A stretch of 64,000 nucleotides of DNA from Calothrix sp. NIES-4101 (GCA_004296455.1 AP018280.1:558001-622000), one strand, 5' to 3'. Shown: positions 53,341 to 63,405, counted from the stretch's first letter. The notes: generated by a model not told the origin, from the sequence alone. Numbers and translations are program-made.

Positions 53341-55524
53341 TCAGACCGAGCCAAACAAACTGCTATTGTTTAGTAGGTTAGCACTGACGTTATTGACAGT
53401 AGCCAGGGTTTCTGTACCAGTATTGATCAAGGTATTGCTACCAATGTTCACAAACGAGAGGCGACCGAAGGTTAAGCCACCGGATAAGGCAAACCGATCT
53501 TCTGTCACGTTAAAATCGGTGATGGTGTCGCCCCCAGCAGTTTGGTTGAGGACAAATTGATCGCTTCCCGCGCCTCCAGTCAAGATGTCAGGGCCATTGC
53601 CACCATCAAGGAGATCATTGCCGTTGCCACCGAGCAGCGTGTCAGTACCATTGCCTCCAAAGAGACTGTCGTTACCATTGCCTCCAAAGAGACTGTCGTT
53701 ACCATCTCCCCCATCCAGCGTATCATTGCCGTTGTTGCCAGAGAGCCAATCATTACCACCCAAGCCCTGGATGCGATCGCTGCCATTGCCCGCAGAGATA
53801 ATGTCGTCACCGTTGTTACCTTCAATGTCCTGGTTGCGGTTGCCGGTGGAGATGACGCTACCCACTTCAACGGTAACGGTGGCTGTGTTAGAAACCAGAC
53901 TACCAGCATCGGTCAGGGTGTAGTTAAAGGAGGCAGTCCCGGAAAAGCCAGCCGTGGGGGTGAAGGACACCAATCGGGCATCCTGGTCGATACTGGAAAC
54001 GGTGCCATTGGTTGTCCCGGTGACGTTGAGAATGGCATTCGCTAAACCGTTGGCATCTGGGTCACTCAAATTGTCTCCCAGTTTTACCGTGACGCTGGTG
54101 ATTGGAGCACCTGTATTCTGACTGGTGGAAACGGTTTCGCCCGTAACGGTGGGCGCTTCGTTGACATCAGTGACAGTAATCGCAACTGCCTGGGAAGTCG
54201 ATAAGGTACCATCGCTGGCAGTTACCTGAAGGTCATAGACGTTATCGCCATTGCTATCGGTAGGTGCTTCAAAATTGGGTGTGGCTTTGAAGATAACTGC
54301 TCCGGTATTGGTGTTGATATCGAATAAGGCTCCATCGGTGCCAGCAAGGCTATAGACCAGGGTTGTTTTTTCGGGATCAGTGGCACTGGCAGTGTAGACG
54401 GTGCCTGTGTTGTTCTCGGCGAAGGAAGCAGTTGCTCCACTGGTAAAGATCGGGACTTCGTTAACATCATTTACAGTAATCGTCAGTGCCTCTTCATAAG
54501 ACAAACCGCCTGCATCGGTGGTTTTGACGCGGATGCTGTAGCTCGATTGTGCCTCAAAGTTGGGAGAGGCGTTGATTTTGAGTTGGTTGCCATCGATGGT
54601 GAATGAGGTATTATCAGTGCTGCCATCGCCGGAGACTAACTCATAGGTGAAGTTACCGCCTTCAGCATCCGTAGTAGAGAAGGTGCCGACGCTTGTATTT
54701 GCCTCCACCCTCTCATTCACCGTGGTGCTGCTGAGGGCTAGGTCTGTTGGTGCAGTGTTCTCGACTAAATCGTTGACCTGAAGCGTGAAGGTTTTGCTGA
54801 GATCGGGGGTGGTGCCAACGGTAGGGTCATCGACATTAACGGCGACGCTGTAGCTAGTTTTGCCGCTCTCGTAGTCGAGGACGGTTCCGGCTTTCAAATA
54901 CAGGGTGGTGCCATCCAGTTCAAACACCCCAGCATCAGTGCCCGTCAAGCTCAGATTGTTGGTGCCCTGCCCATCATCGGTGATGGTGATGTCGGCGACT
55001 TTGATCCGATTAGCAGTGTTGGTGTTTTCGTCGAGGGCAGTGGTGGGGGGGGTAAAATTGACGGCAGTGGGAGCTGTATTGGGGGGCGAAAGCACGAGGT
55101 CAAATTCATAGGCGTTGGCACCAAAGGTTGGACCAAATGCTCTCAAATCAAACACGTAGACTCCTGCTGTCAGGGGTCCTCCAAACCCATTGTCAAAAAA
55201 ACCATTAATGGTAAAAAGATTGTCGCCAGTCTTCAAGCCAGACCCTGATGCGTTGAGAGAACCGACAGAAGTTCCCTGACTGTTGTCTAGAAACAGGGTA
55301 AATCCGCTACTAAAACCTGTTATATCTAACTTTGCAACGTTAATTGCGGAGACTATGAATCCGTCAGGAACGACAAATGAGAACACATCCAGGTTGTCTT
55401 GTGGGGATTCGGGTAATGCCGCTGTGATGAGATTGCTTCCCAAGCTCAGGGGGCCAAGTGCAGTGGGATTTCTCGCATCATTTGAAAAATCACCATTGAC
55501 AGATTCATTCCACAAAACAGTCAT
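53341..55524 (-). CDS. Cadherin-like and RTX calcium-binding repeat protein
   Basis: 727 residues from MTVLWNESVNGDFSND, with a strong AGGAG ribosome-binding site; an open extension to 55665 is not used. An N-terminal PPC-like domain (about 20-155) is followed by at least three cadherin-like repeats (NEVPIFTSGATASFAENN; LVYSLAGTDGALFDINTNTGAVIF; TVNDVNE). Then come RTX nonapeptides (GGNGNDSLFGGNGNDSLFGG, about 600-670) and a C-terminal block typical of type I secreted proteins. It lacks a signal peptide. It is GC-richer than its neighbours, which suggests transfer. The stop codon lies in the target duplication of the adjacent MITE. Confidence 0.88.
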   Translation of the reverse strand: MTVLWNESVNGDFSNDARNPTALGPLSLGSNLITAALPESPQDNLDVFSFVVPDGFIVSAINVAKLDITGFSSGFTLFLDNSQGTSVGSLNASGSGLKTGDNLFTINGFFDNGFGGPLTAGVYVFDLRAFGPTFGANAYEFDLVLSPPNTAPTAVNFTPPTTALDENTNTANRIKVADITITDDGQGTNNLSLTGTDAGVFELDGTTLYLKAGTVLDYESGKTSYSVAVNVDDPTVGTTPDLSKTFTLQVNDLVENTAPTDLALSSTTVNERVEANTSVGTFSTTDAEGGNFTYELVSGDGSTDNTSFTIDGNQLKINASPNFEAQSSYSIRVKTTDAGGLSYEEALTITVNDVNEVPIFTSGATASFAENNTGTVYTASATDPEKTTLVYSLAGTDGALFDINTNTGAVIFKATPNFEAPTDSNGDNVYDLQVTASDGTLSTSQAVAITVTDVNEAPTVTGETVSTSQNTGAPITSVTVKLGDNLSDPDANGLANAILNVTGTTNGTVSSIDQDARLVSFTPTAGFSGTASFNYTLTDAGSLVSNTATVTVEVGSVISTGNRNQDIEGNNGDDIISAGNGSDRIQGLGGNDWLSGNNGNDTLDGGDGNDSLFGGNGNDSLFGGNGTDTLLGGNGNDLLDGGNGPDILTGGAGSDQFVLNQTAGGDTITDFNVTEDRFALSGGLTFGRLSFVNIGSNTLINTGTETLATVNNVSANLLNNSSLFGSV

Positions 55525-56025
55525 TGTTTTTCTCCTAAGTTGATTGATTGAGGGGGGATTAACGTTCGCTACAAGCACTACACATTTCAAGCTGCACCAA
55601 ATCACGGAGCCACATCCAGATGGAATGGCTGACTCACAAACGGCAATCAGATTAGCACCAGACACCTGTTACAGTTGCTAGCGGGGTTGTGACTAACTGC
55701 CTCACGATTTGCTGCTGCTCGCTGCATTTCGCGCCGCCGCCACACATTCTCATGTAGAGAAATCGTGCGATCCGGGTTGACACACCCAGGCATAAGCTGC
55801 ATCCAGCGTCCTATCCGACAAAATGAGCCGATCGAGCAACGGTAATCTCGTGTAAGAGTAATCTGGTTTACAACGTCGAGTAAAGACGAGGGAATTTACG
55901 AAATTCCCCTGGCTGAGTTTCTAAAGGTGAGAAAGATCACCTATCAATTCGTTCGCAATTTTTCAAGGTCATTGCACTGCAAGATTAGAGTAAACCCTGA
56001 GCCTGACGTTATTGAAATCAAGTAA
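55525..56025. other. Region upstream of the RTX gene with a possible gene fragment
   Basis: About 500 bp, GC-richer than average. On the minus strand a frame at about 55750-55915 without a start codon reads like protein (LPLLDRLILSDRTLDAAYAWVC) and ends at a TGA. It may be a relic of a larger gene, but the family is not identified. Confidence 0.35.
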
Positions 56026-57323
56026 GGATCGTGGATTAAATAAAGTGTAATTCTGGTTTAGCGGTGTAATTCCATTGGGGCAAAAATTCATCAAAAACAA
56101 TCTTCATGTTTGATTTGAAATCTTCAGCCACTTTTCGACCCGTTTGATAGGTTTTATCGAGAATCGTTGTAAAAACTTTGAGTCCTGTGCGAGTGGTTGC
56201 CTTTGCCATTAAGTCTTTTACAGTCTGGATACTCTCAAAAATCATCCCCTGACAAACGCGAGAGATATGAGGAAACAAACGATGCTCAATCGGATTATAC
56301 TTGGAGGTGTAGGGCGGATAATGAGCGATACGAATTTCGATGCCCAGTTCATTAACTAATGCCTGTAAGTCCTGTTTGAAGATGTAATAGCGAGAGCTAT
56401 TGCTACCGCCACCATCACATAACAGCAAAATTGAATTTGCCAAAGAATAACGCGTCTTACCATAGGTGTTCCACCAGTAGCGAATTGAGTCACAGGCTAA
56501 TTCACTGGTATCGTGGCTGATGCCAATCTGGATATAACCCACATTGTCTGTTATATCGTACAGCCCATGGGGAATGGCAACTCCAGTCGCAAGCGTTGGC
56601 CAATCATGGTCAAACACCTCTATCGTTTCTTGAGTGTATAGTTGTCCCTCCCGGTATAACTGCCCAATTAATTCTTTTTTTTGGTGTCCATACTCATGAC
56701 CGGATTACCTGCCGTTTGATAAGAGTGCTTAAGTTGGTCAATCGTCTCAAATTGCTCGTTGCGATATTGATTCTCTCCTGTTGCCAGGGTCTTTACTGCT
56801 TTACGTTTACGAAAGTTATATTTCTCCAACAACTGGTCTACCACTGTCACACTCACTTCGATTCCTTCATTTCCCAGCAATCCTGCAATCTCATGACGCT
56901 TGAGATTGGTCCACTTGACACTTTCATCCATCGGCGAACCTGCTGTGTGCCTCTCCAACACTCGCAAAAACGCCTCGTCTAATCCAACAATTGTCTCGAA
57001 GGCTGATTTCCGTCCACCTCCGGGTTGGCGAATCCTCTCCTGCCCAAGCGCCGTTTCGTCCTCAAGTTCTCGCAAGCCTAATTGTAAGGTTTCGTGATGG
57101 CATCCCAGCAAGCGACGGATGTATGCCTGTCCCCCGTACCCTAATTTTACTGCTTCAATTGCTGCATATCGGCGGCAATCCTTCTCCGACAACGATTCAT
57201 AATATCGTTGCATTTGAACTTCAATTTCACCAGGGTAAGGGTGCATCATTTACCAGTTCTCAATTTACCCTTCTAGTGTACTGATATTATTGGCAGTATT
57301 ACACCTTATTTAATCCACGATCC
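56026..57323 (-). mobile_element. ISAzo13-like insertion sequence, copy 2
   Basis: A 1298-bp element, same ends and same length as the copy at 38848-40145, and identical in both encoded frames. It is flanked by a 3-bp direct repeat TAA (56023-56025 and 57324-57326), a clean transposition. The identity of the copies implies recent activity. Confidence 0.92.
56036..57249 (-). CDS. ISAzo13 family transposase, programmed -1 frameshift (copy 2)
   Basis: The same two frames as copy 1, joined at the eight-A run (56675-56682). The DDE residues are conserved: Asp before KKKEL, Asp in CDGGGSN, Glu in NPIEHRL. Being identical to copy 1, it is presumably functional. Confidence 0.88.
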
Positions 57324-57600
57324 TAATATTCATAGAGCAGAATTAATATTAATAAAGATTGATCGTCTAACGCAAAGCGATTCAGAGTTTTCTCCCATTG
57401 AATTAAGGTTTCCCAGTAAATATACGGCAATTTGTCTTTTTTTTTCAATCACTCAAGATAAATCTTTATCGTAAAAACCACGATGATTTATACCCACGTT
57501 CTCAACCGTGGAGGAAAAGCCGTTCGCAGTCCTTTGGATGGATAAACTAGCTGGGGAAAATGAAGTTGACTCATTACCCAACTAGCGATCGCCTCTTCCC
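57324..57600. other. Intergenic region right of ISAzo13 copy 2
   Basis: About 280 bp with no gene. CCACG-TTCTCAAC-CGTGG at 57503-57520 can form a small hairpin. HIP1 sites appear towards the repeat array that follows. Confidence 0.4.
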
Positions 57601-57647
57601 TATAAATGCGATCGCACCTCTATATCCCCAAAAGTGACAGTCAAAGT

Positions 57648-57876
57648 AAACCAATAATTATATTTATTCACCCTGGACACTTATCCCACAACTGCGATCG
57701 CACAAACATATTCCCAGGGGTGACAACCCAAATAAACCAATAACTATATTTATTCAGCCTGGACACTATCCCACAACTGCGATAAGCGAAGCTTGTGCCT
57801 TCGGCTAACGCACCTCAATATCCCCAAAAGTGACAGTCAAAACAAACCAATTACTATATTTATTACCCTTGGACAC
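57648..57876 (+). repeat. Three imperfect repeats with 33-bp core, matching the rep gene 3' end
   Basis: Cores at 57648-57680, 57734-57766 and 57844-57876 share AAACCAATNAYTATATTTATT and end in TGGACAC. A fourth related core is at 60360-60392, overlapping the last codons of the CyRepA1 gene. On the minus strand each copy encodes a short end like VQ(T/G/A)E followed by TAA, or VQG and a stop. The repeats may be degraded copies of the rep 3' end, or Rep-binding iterons. Confidence 0.75.
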
Positions 57877-57982
57877 CCACTCCCCAAATTTTTAACCATA
57901 CTGGCTAGTCATTGAGGGAATCAGAAAAAATATTACATGTAGCTAAAATAAATTATCAGTATTGCTTTCTTTCAATATCTAC

Positions 57983-58456
57983 ATGAATAGTAAATTTAAC
58001 TGGATTGCTTTTTGCCTATGTTTATCAACTATTTTATCCTGCACTATCTTGATAGCCAGCAAACCTAGCAACAGCGAAATCCCCAAAGTTAATCAGAGGA
58101 AAACTTCTATGGAGGAACAGAAAATAGTCAGGAATCGTGGAGATTTGGCTAGTTTGAATGGCAAGAAAGTCAAACTTGTAGGATATTACACGTCACAATC
58201 TAGTAAACCCACAGTTACAGGAAATCCAGATTTTCAAGGTGTTTATATCAAATCTCAAATTGTGCTGGAGGATGGTACAGTCGTACATATTTTCCCATCC
58301 TGGAACAAACAATCATTGCGATCGCCCTCGGAAGTGCAAAAGTATAAGGGTAAAATTGTCCAAGGGATAGGAGTGGTTGAATTTGAAGTTGCGTCTAAAA
58401 TTAATTCCCAAACAAGGGAGTCCTTCATTAATTTGGAAGAATTCAAAGATAATTAA
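57983..58456 (+). CDS. Exported or lipoprotein-like hypothetical protein
   Basis: 157 residues from MNSKFNWIAFCLCLSTILSC (an open extension reaches 57962). The N-terminal hydrophobic segment with Cys at about residue 20 could be a lipobox or a signal anchor. The mature domain is beta-rich (GKKVKLVGYYTSQSSKPTVTG ... GVYIKSQIVLEDGTVVHIFPSW), like a small OB fold. No family is recognised. Confidence 0.55.
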   Translation: MNSKFNWIAFCLCLSTILSCTILIASKPSNSEIPKVNQRKTSMEEQKIVRNRGDLASLNGKKVKLVGYYTSQSSKPTVTGNPDFQGVYIKSQIVLEDGTVVHIFPSWNKQSLRSPSEVQKYKGKIVQGIGVVEFEVASKINSQTRESFINLEEFKDN

Positions 58457-58585
58457 AACAAAGGTAAATAGCGATGTGGAAATCCCCACTTGGGGATGAC
58501 AGCAGCCACTCTCTACCCTCTCGGAACCCTCACAGGAAATGGGAGTCTCGCACTACTTAGGCGATTTCTAGAATAAATAAAGGTA

Positions 58586-59392
58586 ATGACACAATACCTG
58601 ATTACCCAACTCCAAGAACAATTAGCCCAAGCGGGTGATAGTAAAACTAAGGAATGGTGGGAAGCTTATCTCAAACATTCCCTACCTTTTCGCGGACTGA
58701 AATTACCCCAAGTTAGAGCAATATTGCATTCCTGGGCAAAAACAGCCAATTTTTCCAGCCAACCAGTAACTCAACAATTTAATATTGCTATTGCTTTAAT
58801 TCAAGAATCTTGGGGAGAGGATAAATTAGCGGGGATTCTCTTGCTACAAGAATTTTTGATCAAACACCGCTTGATTAATTGGGAATCGGATTTACCAAAA
58901 TTCGCCATCTTATTCGATAAAGCTGATATCAAAGAGTGGAATACCTGCGATTGGTTTTGTGTCAAAGTTCTCAATCCCCTCATAAAACAACAGGGAAAAC
59001 CCTGTGCAGAGGCAATAATGCAATGGTGTGAAGCCGAAAATTTATGGCGTAAACGAGCATCAGTTGTTAGTTTCGTCAATATTGCCAAACATGGGGAAAG
59101 TAATTTTCCCGGTTTTAGCCAAATGTTGCTCCATACCTGTGGAGCAGTAGTTCAATCTTCAGAAAGGTTCGCGCAAACTGGTACGGGATGGGTTTTACGA
59201 GAATTGAGTTTGAGCAATAGGGATTTAGTCATTGACTTCATCAAAACTAATAGCATTTATTTTTCCAGCGAGGGGTTACGCTATGGGATAGAAAAATTTC
59301 CACCCGATTTACAACAGCAACTCAAACAATATCGACAGGAAAAATTAAAATCTAAAAATAAGCCGAAATCAAACATCCCATGTCTTCCCTAG
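58586..59392 (+). CDS. DNA alkylation repair protein (AlkD-like, HEAT repeats)
   Basis: 268 residues. The helical HEAT-like fold starts with TKEWWEAYLKHSLPFRGLKLPQVR. The active-site segments NTCDWFCVKV and LWRKRASVVSFVNIAKHG correspond to the conserved Asp and Arg/Trp positions of AlkD-type DNA glycosylases, which remove positively charged alkylated bases. It overlaps the next gene by 13 bp, so the two are translationally linked. Confidence 0.85.
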   Translation: MTQYLITQLQEQLAQAGDSKTKEWWEAYLKHSLPFRGLKLPQVRAILHSWAKTANFSSQPVTQQFNIAIALIQESWGEDKLAGILLLQEFLIKHRLINWESDLPKFAILFDKADIKEWNTCDWFCVKVLNPLIKQQGKPCAEAIMQWCEAENLWRKRASVVSFVNIAKHGESNFPGFSQMLLHTCGAVVQSSERFAQTGTGWVLRELSLSNRDLVIDFIKTNSIYFSSEGLRYGIEKFPPDLQQQLKQYRQEKLKSKNKPKSNIPCLP

Positions 59393-59835
59393 CACAAATC
59401 GAAGCATTTCTTCCTGTTTCCTTTACTATTACCACCTCTGGACAGCCAACCCCAGAACAGTTTGCAGATATCGCATCAGCAGGATATAGCCTAGTTATTA
59501 ACCTCGCTACCCGCGCATCAACTGACTGGAATCCCGAAGAAAATAGCATTGTTGAAAATCTGGGAATGGAATATATTGGAATTCCCATCGACTGGGATAA
59601 TCCTACCCTTAGCGATTTTGATGAACTTGCTGCAAAACTCAATGAAAATCCAGAGCAAAAAGTCTGGGTACATTGTGCCAAAAATATGCGTGTCTCGGCA
59701 ATGATGTACCTCTACCATCGACTTCACAAAGGTTACACAGAAGTTTCAGCCCGTCGCTATCTAGAACAGATTTGGCAACCAAATCAAATTTGGCAGAATT
59801 TTATCGATGCTGTGATGGAATTGCATGGGGAGTGA
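59380..59835 (+). CDS. Protein tyrosine phosphatase-like protein
   Basis: 151 residues. TTSGQPTPEQFADIASAGYSLVINLA and VHCAKNMRVSAMMYLYHRL are features of the small PTP-like / beta-lactamase-hydrolase-like family. The Cys and Arg are separated by four residues (HCAKNMR) rather than the five of classical PTP, as in related bacterial proteins. The substrate is unknown. It overlaps the AlkD-like gene at its start. Confidence 0.75.
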   Translation: MSSLAQIEAFLPVSFTITTSGQPTPEQFADIASAGYSLVINLATRASTDWNPEENSIVENLGMEYIGIPIDWDNPTLSDFDELAAKLNENPEQKVWVHCAKNMRVSAMMYLYHRLHKGYTEVSARRYLEQIWQPNQIWQNFIDAVMELHGE

Positions 59836-59895
59836 TAGCTTGGAAGTCTGTAGTTGTAAAGAACCAATCTTAGTCATATCTAACTATTAACCAGT

Positions 59896-60270
59896 ATGGA
59901 CACCAGCAACAAAACCCAAGTTATAGCTAACGAGAAAAAACTCCTAGAAGCAATGAAAAGCAATAATTTCGAGCTTTTAGATCAGCTACTCCATGACGAT
60001 TTACTCTTCAACGGACCCGATGGTAAAACAGTAACCAAAGCGATTGATATGGCAAATTACCGTTCGGGAAATATTAACCTACATACAGTGGAATCAAGCG
60101 ATTTAATCCTAAACGCGATTAATGACAATATTGTTGTTGCTGTCACAGTCGAAATTCAAGGAAACTATTTAGGGCAGGAAATCAATGGCAAATTCCGTTA
60201 TCTGCGGGTTTGGCAGCGATTTGAAAATAATTGGCAAGTGATTGCAGGAAGCGTGGTTTCACTCCAGTGA
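59896..60270 (+). CDS. SnoaL/NTF2-like small protein (DUF4440-type)
   Basis: 124 residues with the alpha+beta barrel pattern of NTF2-like proteins: N-terminal helices (VIANEKKLLEAMKSNNFELLDQLLHDDLLFNGPDG) and C-terminal strands ending FRYLRVWQRFENNWQVIAGSVV. These bind small ligands or act as isomerases or dehydratases, but no catalytic residues can be assigned. It is the last gene of the cargo set before the rep gene. Confidence 0.75.
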   Translation: MDTSNKTQVIANEKKLLEAMKSNNFELLDQLLHDDLLFNGPDGKTVTKAIDMANYRSGNINLHTVESSDLILNAINDNIVVAVTVEIQGNYLGQEINGKFRYLRVWQRFENNWQVIAGSVVSLQ

Positions 60271-60359
60271 TAACTCAAACACCATACTTGCACCCATACT
60301 CAACCCAGGCTCTCAAAAATATTTGGGGAATTACCAGTTGCTTGTGTCCAATTTCAGGA

Positions 60360-60392
60360 TATGTAATTACTATATTTATTCAGTTTGGACAC
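60360..60392 (+). repeat. Fourth copy of the rep-end repeat core
   Basis: TAATTACTATATTTATTCAG followed by TTTGGACAC aligns with the cores at 57648-57876. The sequence after it (CCACCCCAGAACTTTTTAACCAT) also matches the flank of the copy at 57844. It contains the stop codon of the CyRepA1 gene. Confidence 0.75.
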
Positions 60393-63300
60393 CCACCCCA
60401 GAACTTTTTAACCATTTGCTAAAAATCTCATCCCGTCCATCTTTGGGTTCGACAAATTCATACACCCGTTCCCGTTTCCCCCTACTCCCCAGTCGTCCCA
60501 CATAGGACAAACTCAACCCCAATTTATCTAACAGGGTGTGAACAATTGCCATCGGAGTCATCCCCTCGGATACGGAAATCCCCAGGTAATTTTTAATGAT
60601 GTACCGATTCTCAACTGCTACCCGCTTAAGTTTCTGCGAGGCTGCATCGGAACCACGAAACATCACCCCAGGAGTCAGGAAATAACGAATATTCATATCC
60701 TCCAACATTAACACCGCAGCCAATAGGAGCGATCGATTAAAATCCGGCTTCCAAATTGCGTTTTCACCCGCTTCTATTTGCATCTTTGCTGTAGCAGCAT
60801 CCCTTGCAGGAAGCAGTTCTCGTCCCAAAGTCATGAAATAATGCAGCCGCAATTGAGGATACCAATTATCGTCATCCCTCCAAACCAGTATAGTTGTCAC
60901 TTCAACCCCATAACGTTGTTGCAGCAATGCTTTTCGTTCCTGATACCTCTCAATCTTCGTCTTATTTTTCTTGTCCTGCAACTTTTTTAGCCCAGACTCC
61001 GAGATATCCTCTGCATCTGCCACAGCTTTGTATTCATCCAGCTTTAATTCACGGGATATCAGCTTGACCTCTTCAAAAATCCCTTGACTTTCAACTTCGG
61101 GAATCTTCTGTGCATCGATAATTTCATAGCCATCTTCTGCCAAACCCTTGAAAACAAAATCCTGATAGTGGTGCATTTGAGCATTAACTACACAAGCTCG
61201 TTTTGCCCAATTTTGCAGGGATTCGGGTTGAAACTTCTCATCAATGCAACTGTAATCTGCGTTATCAGCTTCGGAAAGTAAAGCAATATTTGCTCTGGTG
61301 GCTGCGTGTTGACTCGCCAGAAGTGAACCCATTGATGTGGAGGCATTTCCCACAGTTCCAACTCCGTTACTTCTCACCCAAACGTGGCGATCGACATTTT
61401 CCCGTAATCTTGCCAACATTTGCCGAACAGAATTGGCTGACTGTACTCCCTGGAATATTCCCCACACTGCTTGGAAATGACCTTGAATATCAATCGATAC
61501 TCCGGTTTCCAGACTTGGGGAAGCGATTACTAAGTCATACTCAGTGAGGATTTGGTTAAGATTGGCAATGCAACCGTAAGCAGGGTGATTAGGGTCAGAA
61601 ACAGACTCACTATCGATTCGCAAAATCTTCAAATCTGGGAATTTGCGACGAAATCTTTCTTCTAATGCTTGAGTTCCCCACTTTGATTTTGCCTTCTGAG
61701 CAGAACAAAGTAGCAGATGGGAAGATGCAGTATAAGATTCGTCTTGTTCATTACTCTTAGACTCGTCCCCTGGAGTTGGAGTTTGTTTACTTGTAGCAAT
61801 CGCTTTATCCAGCGCTACGACTAAATCCTTGGGATTGGAACCTTTGTAGATGTGGCACTTACCAGCTTGCGGTTGGTAATCGTTGACAATGATGAATGGT
61901 TTTACCTGAATCTCTCCAGCCAAAGATAGTACGTAATCAACATCACAATCCGACACATCAGCACTAGCAAGATAAATCTTTCCTTCCGGACTACCCAATA
62001 CATTTTGAATCAGTAGCTTGAGGTTTTTCAGTACGGCAACGCGACGTTTTGCGACTTCAGTTCCCGAATTGAGGAGATGCCAAAATACCTGGTCACACTC
62101 GTCGATGATTACTGTGTCATTGTGCCAATCATTGGGGTTGAATCGAGCTTGACTTTGATGATGTAGAGAATCGATACAGACTCCATAACCGAGCAAATCA
62201 CCAGTTCCAGAATCACGAACTTCCGTGACGTAATTCACCCCAAACCGTTTACATAACGCCTCTCCCAGTTGAATTCGATGGGTAATAATTAATACTCTGC
62301 GATTGCGCTCGTGGGCTTTGGCAACTTCACCAACTAGCCATTGAGTTTTACCCGTCCCTTTTGCAGATTTGAGGACAATTAGTTTTTCACTGTCTGACAT
62401 TTGAATCTGCTCCAAGTATTTTTGAGTGAGTTTTATTGCAATTTGATAAGTCAACAAGGTATGCAGTCGAATCTGCCATAAATCCAGTGTTTCAGCGTAG
62501 TAGTAAAGCTCGTAAAAAGCATCCTCTCCTTCTGTTTCAGAGTTTTCTGGGGTGATACTTAGAGCAATTTTGCGCTGGGATACAACAAAATCATCAACTC
62601 CCTTCTCCGGACCAGGTAGATCAATAACCCGAACATCTCATCCCTCAACAGCAAGCAATTTCCCCATTCTCTTAATCGCAGTTCTTACCCGTTGAACAGT
62701 TTCCGGCTTCTTGTCGTGGTCGAAGCAAATAGTTACCCTTCTATATGGTGTTGCAAAATGCTTCAAATCAGGTACGAGAAAGGGTTTACCGATGATATTT
62801 CCATCCTCATCCTTGGGAGTTCGATAACCTGCATTGACTCCGGGAATAGCGATCGCAGCATACCCAGCAGTTAACAAACAAGCTGCTTTTTTCGCACCTT
62901 CAACAATGACAATCGGTACATTTTTCCGCCAAACCCAGTACCAAAATCCCCAAGGGTGCTTCCAATCTTCGCTTTTAACTTCAATTCCGCTATAACGAGA
63001 AACCAACGCCCAAGCTGCGTTGGAAACTTGTAAAAAGAATGCCCGCGTTGCTTCTTTATACGGATGTTCGTATTTTATGTACTTATTGATTTTACTAGGG
63101 TCACGTCTGGGTTTATCGGGTTTAAAGCAGCCCCACATCATGGGATTATATTCATCGAGTGGGTCAATTCCACTACACCACCAACCCCCATGTTCAATGT
63201 GGCGATATTTCTTCAAATCGCGATCGCGCAAACGTCCATCATTTCGACGTGAGATTTTAGGACTGTAAATCAGATATTCATAGGGAGTTGTACCTTCGAG

Positions 63301-63405
63301 GGATTTAACATTGAGGGTAATAATTTCCCTATCAACCCCACTTGCTATCCATTCTTCCCAGTGATGGTCTTGAAAATTGGTGTAACAAAAATCGATTGCA
63401 TTCAT
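60376..63405 (-). pseudogene. CyRepA1-type plasmid replication protein, interrupted by an in-frame TGA
   Basis: About 1009 codons in one frame with a single internal stop (TGA at 62638-62640, codon 256). Before it is a DUF3854 domain with toprim-like motifs (VPIVIVEGAKKAACLLTAGYAAIAIPG; VTICFDHDKKP). After it the domain continues without a shift (DVRVIDLPGPEKGVDDFVVSQ), so the stop splits one protein. The C-terminal helicase has Walker A KSAKGTGKT (about residue 350) and DECD (TVIIDECDQVFWH). This is the cyanobacterial plasmid initiator family CyRepA1. Either a nonsense mutation or a sequencing error explains the stop; independent translation could resume at TTG 62457. Confidence 0.85.

Noticed and set aside
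53580-53720. Tandem DNA repeat array
   Set aside because: The repetition is explained by the RTX nonapeptide codons of the cadherin/RTX gene.
53541-54045. Plus-strand 167-codon frame opposite the RTX region
   Set aside because: It is an antisense artefact of the repetitive RTX codons, with a biased Val/Ile/Ala composition.
57590-57900. CRISPR array
   Set aside because: Only three units with irregular spacing (86 and 110 bp), long diverged cores and no cas genes, so these are not CRISPR repeats.
62638-62640. Selenocysteine codon
   Set aside because: TGA sits at a likely Cys position, but I see no SECIS-like structure, and cyanobacteria are not known for selenoprotein use; mutation or sequencing error is simpler.
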